Assembly: GCF_027409185.1 (NCBI RefSeq)
Contig: NC_084469.1
Coordinates: forward strand, 83,301,918 to 83,365,917
DNA length: 64,000 nt
Reading direction: 5' to 3'
From: Cynocephalus volans
Taxonomy: Eukaryota > Chordata > Mammalia > Dermoptera > Cynocephalidae
The notes under the pieces were generated by a model. That model saw nothing but the letters and a program-made list of their open reading frames with translations. It was not told the DNA's origin and did not search any database. The position numbers were made by a program, and so were the translations under genes. Shown here one piece after another: positions 35,886 to 47,900 of this stretch; position 1 is the first letter of the stretch, and the number at the start of each line of letters is the position of its first letter.

Positions 35886-36969
35886 TTTACAGATGATTTT
35901 ATTGGACTTCTACAATTAGACTCAATAGAATGTTATTTTCAGGCATAAGGAAATTGTATTCTTTGGAAAACCTAAATTCTTGGTGGCTGACATCGTATGT
36001 AAAGATTACTTGTTCATATTAACTAAAAATGATATTATAGTACTCTTCAAGAATTAATGTGTCCTAAAAATTTTCATTTGAAAATTGATCCTTATCATGA
36101 TAATGAAGAGCATTTGATTTCTTGAAAAGAAACTGCTGTAGGCAGCATCTGGGAATGCAAATCTTCAATCACATTTCTATTTTCAAAGGTTTGGAGAAGT
36201 TTATAATTTACATTCAGACTTCAATGCAAATTTTATATTTTGAAGTTCACATTGCCAAAAAGTTACTTTAAGAAGACTTAAATCTAAGATTGGGAAAAAT
36301 GTTTATATATCAATCTAAAATTTTTCTAATATACAGTGGACATGTGATAGCTATAAAACACAAAATTTCTCTGAAAACAATTAATTTTGTTCTTCATGTT
36401 ATTTTATTTCTTTACAGTTCAGTGAAAGTGGCATGTGTTTAAGTGTTTTACTTTGTATCTAAGCATGTTAATATGTCTTCTTAATAAACATTCTTTATTG
36501 GAACAAAGTACTGTGGTGAGTTTTTCAATAATTATTTTGGAGCATGAAGAGGTCTTAGAAGTTATAAGGTATAAATCACTTATCTGGACCATGTGACTGA
36601 GGTAAGGTGACTTGCCCATTGCCTGTTTGGGAATCAGGGGCAAGATGGGACTGTCCTGACTACAATACTCAAATTCACTAAAGAGCTGTAAACACACAAC
36701 ACTGTGCCAGGCACAATACCACACTTTCCCAAAGACAGTTTGGCTTAATATCTTTAAATGACATAGCATGAGTTTTAAAACTCGTTTGGAATCAGGGTCT
36801 ACAAGGAGTTGTGTTATAGACAAATGAAATGTTAATGACCATTAAAAATACAATCTGTGACATTAATACTGTTTCGGTATCTCTGAACATAACTGTAATA
36901 TCATTTTTTAAGGAGCAGCAGATAAAAAATGTGTCACAACATTGAGAATCAGTAATAAAGACCTTTGTA

Positions 36970-37200
36970 TTAATTTTGAATATTGTAGTGGAAAAAGAAC
37001 AAGACTTTGAGCTCAGCCAATCTAAATTCAGAACCCAGCTCCCCCATTTTGTGACTTTGAATCAGTCATGTTATCTCTTTGACCTTTGGTCTCTTTATCT
37101 GGAAAACAAGGACAGTGAATGATATCTACCTTAAATGACTATTTTAAGTCAAAAATGGCAATTTGTACATAGAAGGTACTTGATAAGTGTTGGTTCTTTT
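36970..37200 (+). repeat. MIR SINE
   Basis: Sense, diverged: tttgagctcagccaatctaa, cagaacccagctcccccatt, ctttatctggaaaacaagga. Confidence 0.65.
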
Positions 37201-37371
37201 ATTCCCTCCCATTTCCGATTACAGTGACCAAAAAAAACATTTTCTGACATTTCTCCCATTGATCATATGCCTATGATCCTCCTTTTCCAAACTAAGAGAA
37301 GTAATTATGACTTAATAATCATTTTGAAGATACTGTAAATATGTGTTAATTCACCATTTATTTGGACTAGC

Positions 37372-37768
37372 CCTGTATTAATCCATTTCTGTTGCTTATA
37401 ACAAAATATCTGGAACTGGGTGATTTATAAAGAAAACAAAATTTATTGCTTACAGTTTCGGAGGCTGGGAAGTCCAAAGTCCAGGGAACACATCTGGTGG
37501 TGGCGACAGTGACCCAGGGGTCTCACATGGCAGAAAATTGCAGAGCAGAGAGAGACTCTCACATGCTCTCCTTTTAAAGCCCTCAGAACCACACCCCTGA
37601 CCACCATTATTAATCCATTCACTATAGTATGGTCTTACAATCCAATCACCTCTTCAAGGCCCCACCTTTCAATTACCATAATAGGATTTCCCACCCTCAT
37701 CAGGTACAGTGGGAATTAAACTTCTAATATATGAACTTTGGGGGACACAATTCAATCAATCCACAGCA
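37372..37768 (-). repeat. MaLR LTR (MLT1/MST-like), antisense
   Basis: tgtattaatccatttctgtt start and gggggacacaattcaatcaa near the end, with aactgggtgatttataaaga inside: antisense MaLR solitary LTR. No viral genes. Confidence 0.6.
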
Positions 37769-38214
37769 AGCCCTTTACATTTCTCCATCTTAGCAAATAA
37801 CCAGAACTTCTTAAAAAAAAAAAAACTTAAATTGTGTCCAATAGACCTTAATGGTATTCTTAGAATTAATCTAAGACCCTTAAGGTCTTACTCCTCAGTA
37901 TAGAGGTGAACTAAAATAAAACCAGCCCTTATGATGACTTGCAGCCTGGCTTTATATCACCTGACCAGTTATTTTAAAAGTCTGATAAAATTGATTAGGG
38001 AGTGCTCTTGATCAACAATTGTACAAGGGTGAAGGGATGAAGCAAGATTGGGCAGAGGGGGAAATCAAGTTGTGATGCATTCTCAGTGGAATGCCTCACT
38101 ATATTGAGTTTGGAGATGGATAACCTGTCCCAAGTCAGGTAACAAGGCTGGGCATTTATGCCCCCACATTCATCAGTTATTGGTTACAGGCTGCCCCAAG
38201 AGCTTCTGTCAAGA

Positions 38215-40135
38215 AAAAGAAAACAGACACACCAATAGCAGAAATGAAAAATATTTAACTACAGATGACGTATTTGTTAAAACAAATACACGAAGACTTT
38301 GAGAACAATTATACAAATGAATTTGAAAGTTTATATAAAATGGGCCAATTCCTAAGAAAACAGCACCAGAACAGACTCAACAAGAAACAGAATACCTGAA
38401 TCTTCCTGGTGGATGCTGTAGTGTAGTGTCCAGACCCTCCACCAAGAATAAAGGATTTATTACTCTAATTTCTGGGACTGCTATCAGTATTCAGCTGTTA
38501 GCATGATATAAGGAGGGCAGACTCACCCAAGATCATTCTCATCTTGACATGAAAATTCTAAATGTGCAGAAGTTAAATGTATAACATAAAAACTAACAGA
38601 CAAAAAAGAGAAATAGACAAGCCCACAATTTAAGTTGGAGACATCAATACTCCTTTACAGTAACTGAAAGACAAAGTAGGCAAAAAAATCAGAAAGCTTA
38701 GAGATGACCCAAAAGATACTATGAATTAACATAACCTAATGGATGTTTATATAACACTCTAAACAACAGCAAAATATAGTCTTTTTAAGTGCACATGGAA
38801 CATTCACCAAGATAGACCCTATTCTGGGCCATAAAACAAACCTTACCAAATATAAAAGAATAGAAATCATACAAAGTAGATTTTCAGACTATAATAGAAT
38901 TAAACTAGAAAGAATCCTGGAAAATACTCAAATACCATAAAAATAACCATAGAGTCAAAGAGGACATCTCAAAGGAATTTTAAAAATATTTTGAACCAAA
39001 TGAAAATTTAAAATACAACATACCACAATTTGTAGGAGGCAGAGAAATTAGTGCTTACAGAGAGATTTATAGCATTAAATGCATATATTAACAAAGAAGA
39101 AAGGTGATGATGAAGTCAAGAAGACCTAAATGGAAAGACACTGTTCATGGATTGGAAGATCTAACATAGTAAATATGTAAATACTTCCCAAAATGATCTG
39201 TAGATTTAATACCAGCCCTATGAAAATCCCAGCAGCATTTTTTGTGGACATAGACAAGATTATTGTACAATTTATATGAAAGAGAAAAGAAACTGGAATA
39301 GCTTAAAGCAATTTTTAAAAAAGCAAAGCTCAAGGAACCAAACTACCGGATTTTAAGACTTATTATAAAGCTATAGAAATCAAGATAGTGTGGTATTGGA
39401 AAAGAGATGGGCATGTAGATGAATGGAACAAAACAGAGTCCAGAAATAAATCCACACAAATATAGCTATTTGTTCTTTGACAAAGGTGTAAAAGTGATTC
39501 AGTGGAAGACAGTCTTTTCAACAGTGTCAGAACAATTGATCATCTGAATTTGCCATAAATACAAAGGGCAAAGGGAAAAAAAAGAAATTTGACCTAAACT
39601 TCACACCTTACACACACACCAAAAAAAACTTGAAGATACGCATACTGTAAATCCACATACCAATTCTACTCTGAAATTCTTGCCCATGTACACCAGGATA
39701 TAGGTCTAAAAATGTCCATAGCAGCAATGTTCTTAATGGCCAAAAGATATAAACTGCCTAAATGTCCATCTACATGGGTTTTTATACAGTGAAATACTGC
39801 ACAGCCATGACATTTAATGAACTACAACTACACACAACACAGACTAATCTCACAAAATTTAGCCAAAAAAGACACAAAATACATACAATTTGATTCTATT
39901 CATATAAAGTTCAGAAGTAGTAAAAAATTATATTGTTTAAGGATACATTTGTACATAGAAAACTATAAAGAAAAGGTAGGAAATTATAAAAGAATAGTGA
40001 TAAACTCTAGAAAATTGGGAGATAATAATCAGGGAGAGGCACATGGAAGACTTCATGGTATAGGTGATGTTTTATTTCTTGATTTGAGTGGTACTTTCAT
40101 GGCTCTTAGCTTTAACTAAGAGCTTTAACTATAGT
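38215..40135 (+). repeat. Old L1M, sense, fragmentary
   Basis: ORF2-derived text (gggccataaaacaaacctta; ggaaagacactgttcatgga; tccagaaataaatccacaca) with many stops. 38400-38575 does not read as L1 and is unassigned. Confidence 0.65.
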
Positions 40136-40710
40136 TTAATTAAACTATACACACTTTTTAGGCACTTTTCCAAATGTTCAGTTTTTTAAAAAAAATCTTA
40201 TAAAACTTCCCCAAAGATCTCTTTATAGATCACATACCTAGAATGGGAGTTTCATAACAAATCTTAGATCAAATATTTTATAGCACAGAAAATAGTTTGA
40301 GATTTGCTGTTAATAATACAATAATTCAGATATATGTTTCTTACAAATATATTGTGAGAAATGAATAACCAATATATAGTTGGATATATGCATTCCAATG
40401 TGTTAATGTATTTAATACACTGTTATTAAAGAGCACAAGTATATCGACCAGCACAGATATTCACAGTCCATCAAGACCTTATGTTGAACTTATAAGAAAT
40501 TTCTATTATCTAACAAACACTACCAAATAATTATATTAAGAATTTTATACTTTATAACTATGGTTTCATATTGCACCAGTAAACTAGTACTTGTTTCATC
40601 TCGTAGTAAACAGATTTAAGCATGAAGTAAACAGATCTTTCAAAATGAGATTCTGGCTTTTAAGAAAAAGATACCATATGTTAGCAACTTTATTCTAAGA
40701 AATATAATTA

Positions 40711-40805
40711 GGGCTCATCTAGCTCAGTTGGTTATAGTGCAGTGCTGATAACACCAAGGTCCAGGGTCCCATCCTTGTACTGGCCAGCTGCAAAAAAAAA
40801 AAAAA
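40711..40805 (+). mobile_element. CYN monomer SINE (GAT loop)
   Basis: gggctcatctagctcagttg, gctgataacaccaaggtcca and a 14-base A tail. One deletion weakens the B box (ggtcccatcc). Confidence 0.85.
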
Positions 40806-41024
40806 TTTAAAAGTAACTGATGACCAGAAATTTTCCTGATAAAATCGAAATTCTTTAGTGCATAGGAGACAATAATTCTCAAAAGCTTTCTTGGTTTGGA
40901 ACCATACTACCCAGAAATTTGGAAACAAGTTTAGGGGGCAGTGTCACAGAAAAAACTCTTTTTGACTCCCTGGAGGCAACTCTTCTTCAATATCATTAAC
41001 ACAAACAGTTTTGATTCATGCATA

Positions 41025-41402
41025 TTATGGACTGAATTGTGTCCCCCACAAATTTATATGTTGAAGCCCTAACCCCCACATGACCGTATTTGGAAATAGG
41101 GCTATTAAGGAGATAATTAAGGTTAAATGAGGTCATAAAGGTGGAGCCCCAATCCAATAGGACAAGTGTCCTTAAAGAAGAGGAAGAGACACCAGGAGAA
41201 GATGTGCAGGAGTAAAGGCCATGTGAAGACACAGCAAGAAGGCAGTGGTCTGCAAGCCAGGAAAGAGGCCTCACCAGACTTTCAACCCTGCTGACACCTT
41301 AATCTCGGATTTCCAGCTCCCAGAACTATGAGAAAATACATGTCTGTCTTTTAAGCCACCCAGTCTATTGTATTCTGTCATGGCAGCCCAAGCAGACTAA
41401 TA
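41025..41402 (+). repeat. MLT1 (MaLR) LTR, sense
   Basis: tatggactgaattgtgtccc start, atgttgaagccctaaccccc, cagctcccagaactatgaga and ggcagcccaagcagactaat end. Solitary LTR, no internal genes. Confidence 0.78.
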
Positions 41403-41672
41403 TAATGCATTAAAAAAGAATTTATTATTTTCCTCTTTTCCTTCCCTAAAAAACAAAAAAAAAAAACCTATAATAAAAAATGAAATCTTCATATACTGAG
41501 ATCCTACCAGATTTTGTTTTTCACTAAATTTTACCATTATTGTAGCTATATTTGCACACAAAGTAAAGCAGTTTGAGACCCATATTATATTTGACTACAA
41601 ATAGATTTTCTGTACATCAAAATTTGGCTATTTGTAAATTCCTGTGTCTTCCTAAGTTATATAGCTCTGTAT

Positions 41673-42062
41673 TAGTCAGCTCAGGCTGCCACAACAAAAT
41701 ACTATAGACTGGCTTAAACAGCAGACATGTATTTTCTCACAGTTCTGGAGGCTGGAAGTACCAGATCATCAAGGAGGCACCAGCCAATGCAGTTTCTGCT
41801 GAGGGCTCTCTTCCAGGCTTGAGATGGCTGCCTTCTTGCTGTCTTCACTTGAACTTTCCTTAGTGCCTGTGCATGAAAAGAAAGAGCAAGCTCTCTGGTG
41901 TCTCTTCTTATAAGGACATTAATTCTATCAGATCAGGGCCCTTATGATATCATTTAACCTTCATTACTTCCTTAGAGGCCTCCATCTCCAAATACAGTCA
42001 CACTGCGAGTTAAGGTTTCAACATACAAACTTTTGGGGAACACAAACATTCGGTCAGTAACA
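41673..42062 (-). repeat. MLT1 (MaLR) LTR, antisense
   Basis: tgtattagtcagctcaggct start, cacagttctggaggctggaa, ctcttcttataaggacatta and ggggaacacaaacattcggt end: reverse-oriented relative of the LTR at 41025. Opposite orientations mean two separate insertions. Confidence 0.78.
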
Positions 42063-42789
42063 ATCTCTTCACATAACAACCTGCCTTCCAAGGCTATCAT
42101 TTAATAAAATGTTAGAGCTCCCAAACTATAGCAAAAAAAAAAGGAAAGACCACAAAAATCTGTTAAGTGTATAAACACTGAGATAGAATGCTTCATTTTT
42201 TTAAATGATTCATTCTAATAATAAGCCAGTGCCATGCAATACCATTCAAGTGCTACATGGGAGTTGGTCAGAGAAAACCAAATTTAAACTATAGAAATGA
42301 TTCTGTGAGGAGTTAGAGAGGCTAGATCTATGCCTTTAAGACTGGGCAGGATGCAATGAAAGCATAGTCCTCAATCACCTGGAAACTGGCAGGTAATCTG
42401 GAAACAGACTGGGTGTTATTGGGTGGTCTTCCGGGAAAATAATAATTCAAATACAGAACTCCCCAGCTGAAAGATATGCAAACTGCTTTCCTCTTGATTT
42501 AGCTAACATATGGCCACACAGTAGTCTCAGCCATGATCTGTGCTTTACTACATTCCTCGAAAAATCTACCACAGACGATTACAATAGTACATTTAAAAGA
42601 TAGGTGTCTTAAAAGGGAGCTACAAAATGAACATTCCCAATTGGAATCTACTCCCAAGCCAACATATTAGAGCAGAAAAGACTTTTTAGGTTTTATCAAA
42701 ATGATACTACCAGTCAGAGCTACTAAGCTAAATGAAGAAGCACTATATATCCGGTTTTTGAATTATAGCACTATGGTCGTTGTAATCTT

Positions 42790-43440
42790 TCCCCTTTTAT
42801 TACATTCTCAGCTCAATTGCCAGATTAATCTTCCCAGAACTCCACTATTCCGCTATTAAAAACTATTCCTCTAGTCTTCTGAATCAAGTACTAACTCCTC
42901 TGCCTGGCATACAGGTAAGGATCTCCATAATCAAAGCCCATCATATTCGACCTTATCTTTAACTACTACCAAATACAACGTTTGCCCCAAATTTGATGCT
43001 TACCCCTGCTTCTTGCCTGATGTGCCCTTCTATCTTCTTTCCTTTCCACTTGCCAGCCAAAGCCTTTCCATCCTTTGTGCCACCTCCTCATGAAGCATTC
43101 TCTGATGACATCACACACATTGATTTTTCCTTCTGTCAGTCATTATGCATTGAGAATCTATTATGGTCCAGAAGCTAGGAGGGCCCATTCCTCCCAGTTC
43201 TTTCTGTTCACCATTGTCTGTGACTTAGACTTAATAGTCATATTACTTACTGTACCAATCTACCAGTATGCCACTTTATTATATTCGTGGAATAGGTTCT
43301 TCAATAGTTTATTTACTAACTTGTTCCTGTCTACAATCTTAATTTGACTGCAGGTCATTGTCCTTGGGAATCCAAAATTACACATCCTTTACACCCCCAT
43401 GGTAAAGGGCTAAACACCTTGATATTAGTTGGTATTAAAT
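42790..43440 (+). repeat. L2-like LINE remnant
   Basis: L2 3'-end flavour: gtactaactcctctgcctgg and ccagccaaagcctttccatc, then t-rich text. Ancient. Confidence 0.45.
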
Positions 43441-43944
43441 GTGTATTTCATTTGTAAGCCTTGTAAATTACACTTTTTGTGCCTTTCTTGGAGGCATGCA
43501 AGGAAAGAGAGAAGAACTTGACACCCTTGGAATATTTTTTTTCAGTTGCTTGACATTATCCTTAGCTATGATTGGTGAGACAAACATTTATGGAGTTCCT
43601 AAGACGGATCAGCTACAGGCATAAACACTCTATTATAGTAGGGCCTTAATCACAGTTGTTTCCCTACCAGCAATCATTGTTTTCTGCACATAATGAACCC
43701 TTAATGAGTACATGTTGAGCGAAAAAATGAATGTAGCCTCCTTGCCTTCAAGCAGCTTATATTTTAACTGAGTGGGGGTAAGGGCATACAAGAGGTGAAC
43801 AAAGAAATAAATGAGCAAGGTAATTTCAGAGCGTGATAACTGCTATGAAGATAATAAAACAGGGTCACTAATACCACACACTACACAGTTGTTAGCAAAT
43901 TTGGAGATTTTTATCAATGGAGTTAGGAGACCCATCAGCATGGC

Positions 43945-44170
43945 CTAGTGGTTAAGAGGGCAGTCTCAGGGAGGCAGATACCCTGGGTTCACAATCCTGC
44001 CTCTCTGACTCACTGTGCGGCTCTGGACAAATGACTTAACCTCTTTGACCTCGATTTTCCCGTCCTCTAAAGTACCTACCTCATGAGGGCGAGTCTGACG
44101 AATAAGAGAGTGCTTGGTACTGTGCCTGGCAACCTCGTAAGCGTCCAGGAAATGTTAGTGATCGTTACTG
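43945..44170 (+). repeat. MIR SINE
   Basis: Sense MIR at the edge of the CpG island: cctagtggttaagagggcag, ctggacaaatgacttaacct, cctacctcatgagggcgagt. Confidence 0.78.
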
Positions 44171-44480
44171 TTGGTCGGGTTAACTCACCAGGCGCAGAAG
44201 GGCAGTGAGAGCCTCAGGCCCCCTCTTCCCAGATGCGCGCCCCCCAGCTCGAGGCAGATTGTAGATCGATAAAGCTGGGCAACGTTTTGACCTTGAATTG
44301 AGGTTCTAAGGGGCCGAGGGGTCGGCGCCCCTTGGCGTCTGCGAGGGAGGGCAGCCGAGCCAGGGTGAGCGGTGGGGGTTGGGCCGGGCTCTCCCAGGGC
44401 GCCGGCGTCTCGGAGCGGCGGTCCGCGGCGCAGACCGCTGGGTCCCCAGCCCTAACGGTCGCCTTGCTGGCTCGCGAGGC

Positions 44481-44487
44481 GATTGGC
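44481..44487 (-). promoter_or_regulatory. NETO2: Inverted CCAAT box (NF-Y type)
   Basis: gattggc on the + strand is an inverted CCAAT box. It lies roughly 80-120 nt before the inferred start region, the usual NF-Y distance, and is flanked by GC boxes. Confidence 0.5.
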
Positions 44488-44536
44488 GGGGAGGGGCGCG
44501 AGGGTCACGCGGGAGGGTGCGGGGAGAGGGCGGGCA

Positions 44537-44544
44537 CATGCGCA
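44537..44544 (+). promoter_or_regulatory. NETO2: NRF1-like site
   Basis: catgcgca followed by ctg resembles the core of the palindromic NRF1 motif, common in CpG-island promoters. Position close to the inferred start supports it; binding is not shown by sequence alone. Confidence 0.45.
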
Positions 44545-44587
44545 CTGGCGACGCGGCCGGCACGCGGCGCTCGCGCTCCCCGCTTAA

Positions 44588-44803
44588 ATGAGCCGGGGCC
44601 GCCCGCGCCCGCCACTTCAGTGGAGCCCGCGCCACGGCGGCGGGCGGAGGGCCCCTCGGTCCCGCGCCGCGCATCGGCACTCCCCGGCTCGCGAGCGGTG
44701 GATGGGGCGCAGCGCCGTGGGGCGGGAGGCAGCGCCCGTCGGGGGGCTCGGGCAACGCAGGAGCCTGCCGGGGGGCTCGGGCATGGCGGGCCGCAGGACC
44801 TGA
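44588..44803 (+). other. Upstream ORF in NETO2 leader (71 codons)
   Basis: An open frame from ATG at 44588 to TGA at 44801-44803, wholly upstream of the NETO2 start. It contains further in-frame ATGs at 44702 and 44783. It lies in CpG-island sequence, where chance open frames are common, and no conserved product is recognised. If transcription begins 5' of 44588 it would be a leader ORF able to dampen NETO2 translation. Confidence 0.35.
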
Positions 44804-44839
44804 GCCCTGCCCCGCGGGGTGGCAGCCGGGTGGCCGGCG

Positions 44840-44878
44840 ATGGGGACGGAGCGGGGCTGCCGCCGCGCCGGGCCGTGA
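44840..44878 (+). other. Short upstream ORF (12 codons)
   Basis: ATG at 44840 with G at +4, ending at TGA 44876-44878, 67 nt before the NETO2 ATG. It ends before the main start, so reinitiation would be possible. Functional status unknown. Confidence 0.35.
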
Positions 44879-44945
44879 GGACCGCTGCCGCCGCCGCCGC
44901 CTCGGCCGCTTCAGCCCCTCGCGAAGCGCCGGGTCGCTCGGGAAC

Positions 44946-44979
44946 ATGGCCCTGGAGCAGCTCTGCTCGGTCCTCAAAG
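44946..44979 (+). CDS. NETO2: NETO2 exon 1 coding part
   Basis: NETO2 (neuropilin and tolloid-like 2) is a single-pass neuronal membrane protein with two CUB domains and an LDLa domain. It is an auxiliary subunit of kainate-type glutamate receptors and is also reported to bind KCC2. Exon 1 encodes MALEQLCSVLK plus the first base of the next codon; the donor is gtaagc at 44980. The start is chosen from family identity and a good context (A at -3, G at +4). The peptide is the n-region and start of the h-region of the signal peptide. Human has Arg where this copy has Gln5, as I recall. Intron 1 (about 11.2 kb) interrupts the signal peptide in phase 1. Confidence 0.93.
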
Positions 44980-47900
44980 GTAAGCGCCCGGGGCTGCGCG
45001 CGGCGCCCCCTGCGGGCCGAGGCCGGCGCTCCGCCCTGCCGGCGTCTTCGCGTCCCCTGCGGGCGCCCGGCACCCCGACGCGCCTCTTTGTCTGGCGGGG
45101 CTCGGGCGACTCGGAACGGACCGCGGAGCTCGCGCCCTGCCTCGATCCACTTGCTTTCCAAGCGCTCCTCCGCCAGCCCCTCCGAGGGAGGCCGGCTTTT
45201 GCGGGGAACTAGTGGGAAGGCGGGAAGGGATCGGGAAGCGGCGACCGGGGAGGCCCCTCGGCGGCCCGGCGGAGCCCTCGGAGCTGCGTCCTCGCGACTC
45301 TTGCGTAAAATTCTGCTCATCGCTTTGCAAACTTGATTCATGGCGCTGGAGCAAAGGCCAGTCTTTTTCAACATGTCATAGCGAAAAGTAATTACACGCA
45401 AACAATAAAAGCCCCGACCGAGACGTCGTGGGGCGGTTTTCGAAAAGCCCCCCGGCGTCCGCACCTTGCGGTGGCCGGCGGCGGAACGGTTGCCTGCCCG
45501 GCCGGCCGGGTCCCACCTGCTGCGGCCGCGGAGGCTGCGGCACCACTGCGGGCTCCGGGGGCGGCGCGCGGACGCCGCCGACCCGGCTCGGCCCGGCCCC
45601 CGGGGAGCGCGGCTGCTCGGCGCTGCGCCCCAGGCGCTTCCCGGGACGGGCAGCTCCGCGGAATGACACTCGTCGCGCTCCCTCTTGGAGATCTCAAAAT
45701 ACCCTGCCGCTTGTGCTTGATTTTTTCTGATTTGTTGTACCGGCAATTAAAACAGTCGGCTTGTCAAGTGCAGAAAGCTCGAAAACATACTCTAGCCGCT
45801 TGGCATTTCCCAGGAGGTGCTATGTTAGATAAAAATTTATGTAGAGAGATAATTAAGATTGTGATACAAAGTTGCTTCTGAAACTCGGACTGAATAAATC
45901 CTTTTTCCAATTCTCAAAGGGAAAACAGCACCACCACTCAATAAAGGACTTCCCTTGTACTCCTACTGATTTAAACTGAAAATGGAATATCTGTTTATTT
46001 GTCATATTATAAAGTATTCTTTTATATATTGAAGGGGAGTTAAAGCTTTGTATCAACAGTGTCATGTGTAGCTTATCATTAATTGTATCTTAGTATTTGT
46101 ACGATGACAAATTTTGGTGTTTTTCCTAGTTCCAATTAACACTTCAAATTTATTACAAAGTTCAATGTAATTTTGCTTTTAATTTTAGTTGGATAAATTA
46201 TCTACTCCAAGTCTTCCTAAATTCATCATTGCGATTTCAGCCATTTAATTTGAACGTTAAACTACCGAACTGTGTACTTATACATACAGCTTGTACCAAG
46301 GTAACCCTGGACTTTCTAGCCGGTGAATATTTAAGTCAATCCGTAAATTCTTAGTGACGCCTTCATTATATTACAATTAAAAAGAGCTCTGATATGACTC
46401 CTGTAGTTTTTCATATCTGTAATTCTTAATTTATATAGTCATTACTTGGAAATTAAGATTTAGTTTTACTCTCTTATTATAAACCGGATGCACAGTAGGA
46501 TTTCTGATAGTGCTGCTTATCAGAGTTTTCTTCCGTTGTTCTAATTGCGTACTCACCGTGGTAGACATATCAACATCATAATGACACTCGTTGTGAGAGT
46601 AGCCACCGGGGAAGAAGCCACATAGATGTATTATACAGCTTCACCTGCAGAACTTGACTGAGCTGGATGGGGCAGTCTCAGCAGCTGCTCCTCCACTGGT
46701 GAAGGTATTCGCAGCTTTTGTGCCTTGGCTTTTGTGGTGAGTACACACTGCCCTCTCTGGCCGCTGTGGAGAAGCATTAGGTTGCACCTTTCAGGAAAGG
46801 GTTTCGTGGTGATGGCAGATCTACAGTGAAAACGATGTAGTATCTGGCTTTTCTTTTTTAAATGTTACCCAACCTACACGATTTTCACATGCTGGCGTAT
46901 ATTTAAAGCTCAAGCTAAGTTGCTGTTGTTGTAGGCTTACTAGGGAGAAAGCAAGCTTATTTTAAGTCTTTTGTGGCATGTGCTTATAAATGCTGGAATC
47001 GGTCCTCAAAGATTGAAGAAATTGTTAACAAAAGTTGATTCTGAGAAGGAAACAGAGGGGACTGAAAGACGAGAGTGAAGGGAGGACTTATGTTTCACTG
47101 CACACCCATTTGTATCACTTGATGTTTTTTAGCCAAGTGTGTGTACTACCCAATAAAAATAATTATTTTAAATTTTAAAACATTACCTTTTAAGAAAATA
47201 TTGGCCTTTCCCAGTTCTACCATTCATTGTATGCCTCAAGGCATGAAAAAAATATCCCTTAACTATCCTAATAGGTGAATTGCTTCAACATCTAAAAGGT
47301 TCTTATCTGAAGCAGCTGCTTAACATTTGCATAATTATAGATATTACCTACCAGAAGCCTTGTTTGGAATATTGTGGTCAGTTTCTACTAAAACAAATCA
47401 GGAATAATGAGTGTGTGAGATTTTAGGTAGAAACTAATTTTAGTTCTTTAAGATGCCATTGAGTTTTTTTGTTTTACTTTCAGCAGTGAAGCCAAAAGGA
47501 TAATTCTAGGTTTTTTAAGCCTTTCGTATATTGTTGAAATGGAATAATTCACTTTTAACTGTTTATGATCACTCCAGGTCTTACAAAATTTGAGTTAACC
47601 TCTGTCAAAGTTAACTAAGCATTATAGTCGCATAAAAATATTACATTAGGATTATAAACCCATTTTTTATTGCTCTTGTTCATTCTGCACACTTGCTTCA
47701 GAAGAATCCTTGTTGGACTCAGCAATATTTAAAGCCGTATAAACTGTGGTTAAAATTATGATGTAACAGAGCACAAATATTCCTTGACACTATATTTTTA
47801 AAATCTTGTCTGAGATTCATTCTTAAGCCTCATCCAAGAAAGTGAACTAACTATACAGAAATAAGTATGGTACTGAAAAGACCTGTTAAAAAATAACTTT

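Larger units (their letters stand above)
35486..44204. other. Intergenic region ITFG1 to NETO2
   Basis: About 8.7 kb without a gene: three MIRs, three MaLR LTRs, an L1M, a CYN SINE and L2 patches (each listed). 40140-40705 and 42065-42785 are AT-rich with nothing recognised. Confidence 0.75.
44205..45690 (+). promoter_or_regulatory. NETO2: CpG island, NETO2 promoter and first exon
   Basis: An abrupt change from AT-rich flanks to very GC-rich, CpG-dense sequence, the only such block in the window. It contains the NETO2 start codon at 44946 and first splice donor. Upstream of the likely start region are an inverted CCAAT box (gattggc, 44481-44487), GC boxes around 44488-44500 and an NRF1-like catgcgca at 44537-44544. 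A TATA-like ttaaat is at 44583-44588. These fit a broad housekeeping-type promoter. The transcription start is inferred to lie around 44550-44610, giving a 5' UTR of about 350-400 nt. Confidence 0.88.

Noticed and set aside
37372..42062. A complete endogenous retrovirus between the LTR-like repeats
   Set aside because: The LTRs at 37372, 41025 and 41673 differ in subfamily and orientation, and no gag or pol text lies between them; they are separate solitary LTRs.
44332..45336. 334-codon + strand open frame over the NETO2 promoter
   Set aside because: Low-complexity Ala/Arg/Gly/Pro-rich product of a stop-poor CpG island. It overlaps the real exon 1 in a different frame and continues through its donor.
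44505..45746. 413-codon minus-strand open frame, and a 255-codon one at 44306-45073
   Set aside because: Same cause: GC-rich sequence is stop-poor on both strands. No recognisable domain, and the NETO2 promoter and exon 1 explain the island.
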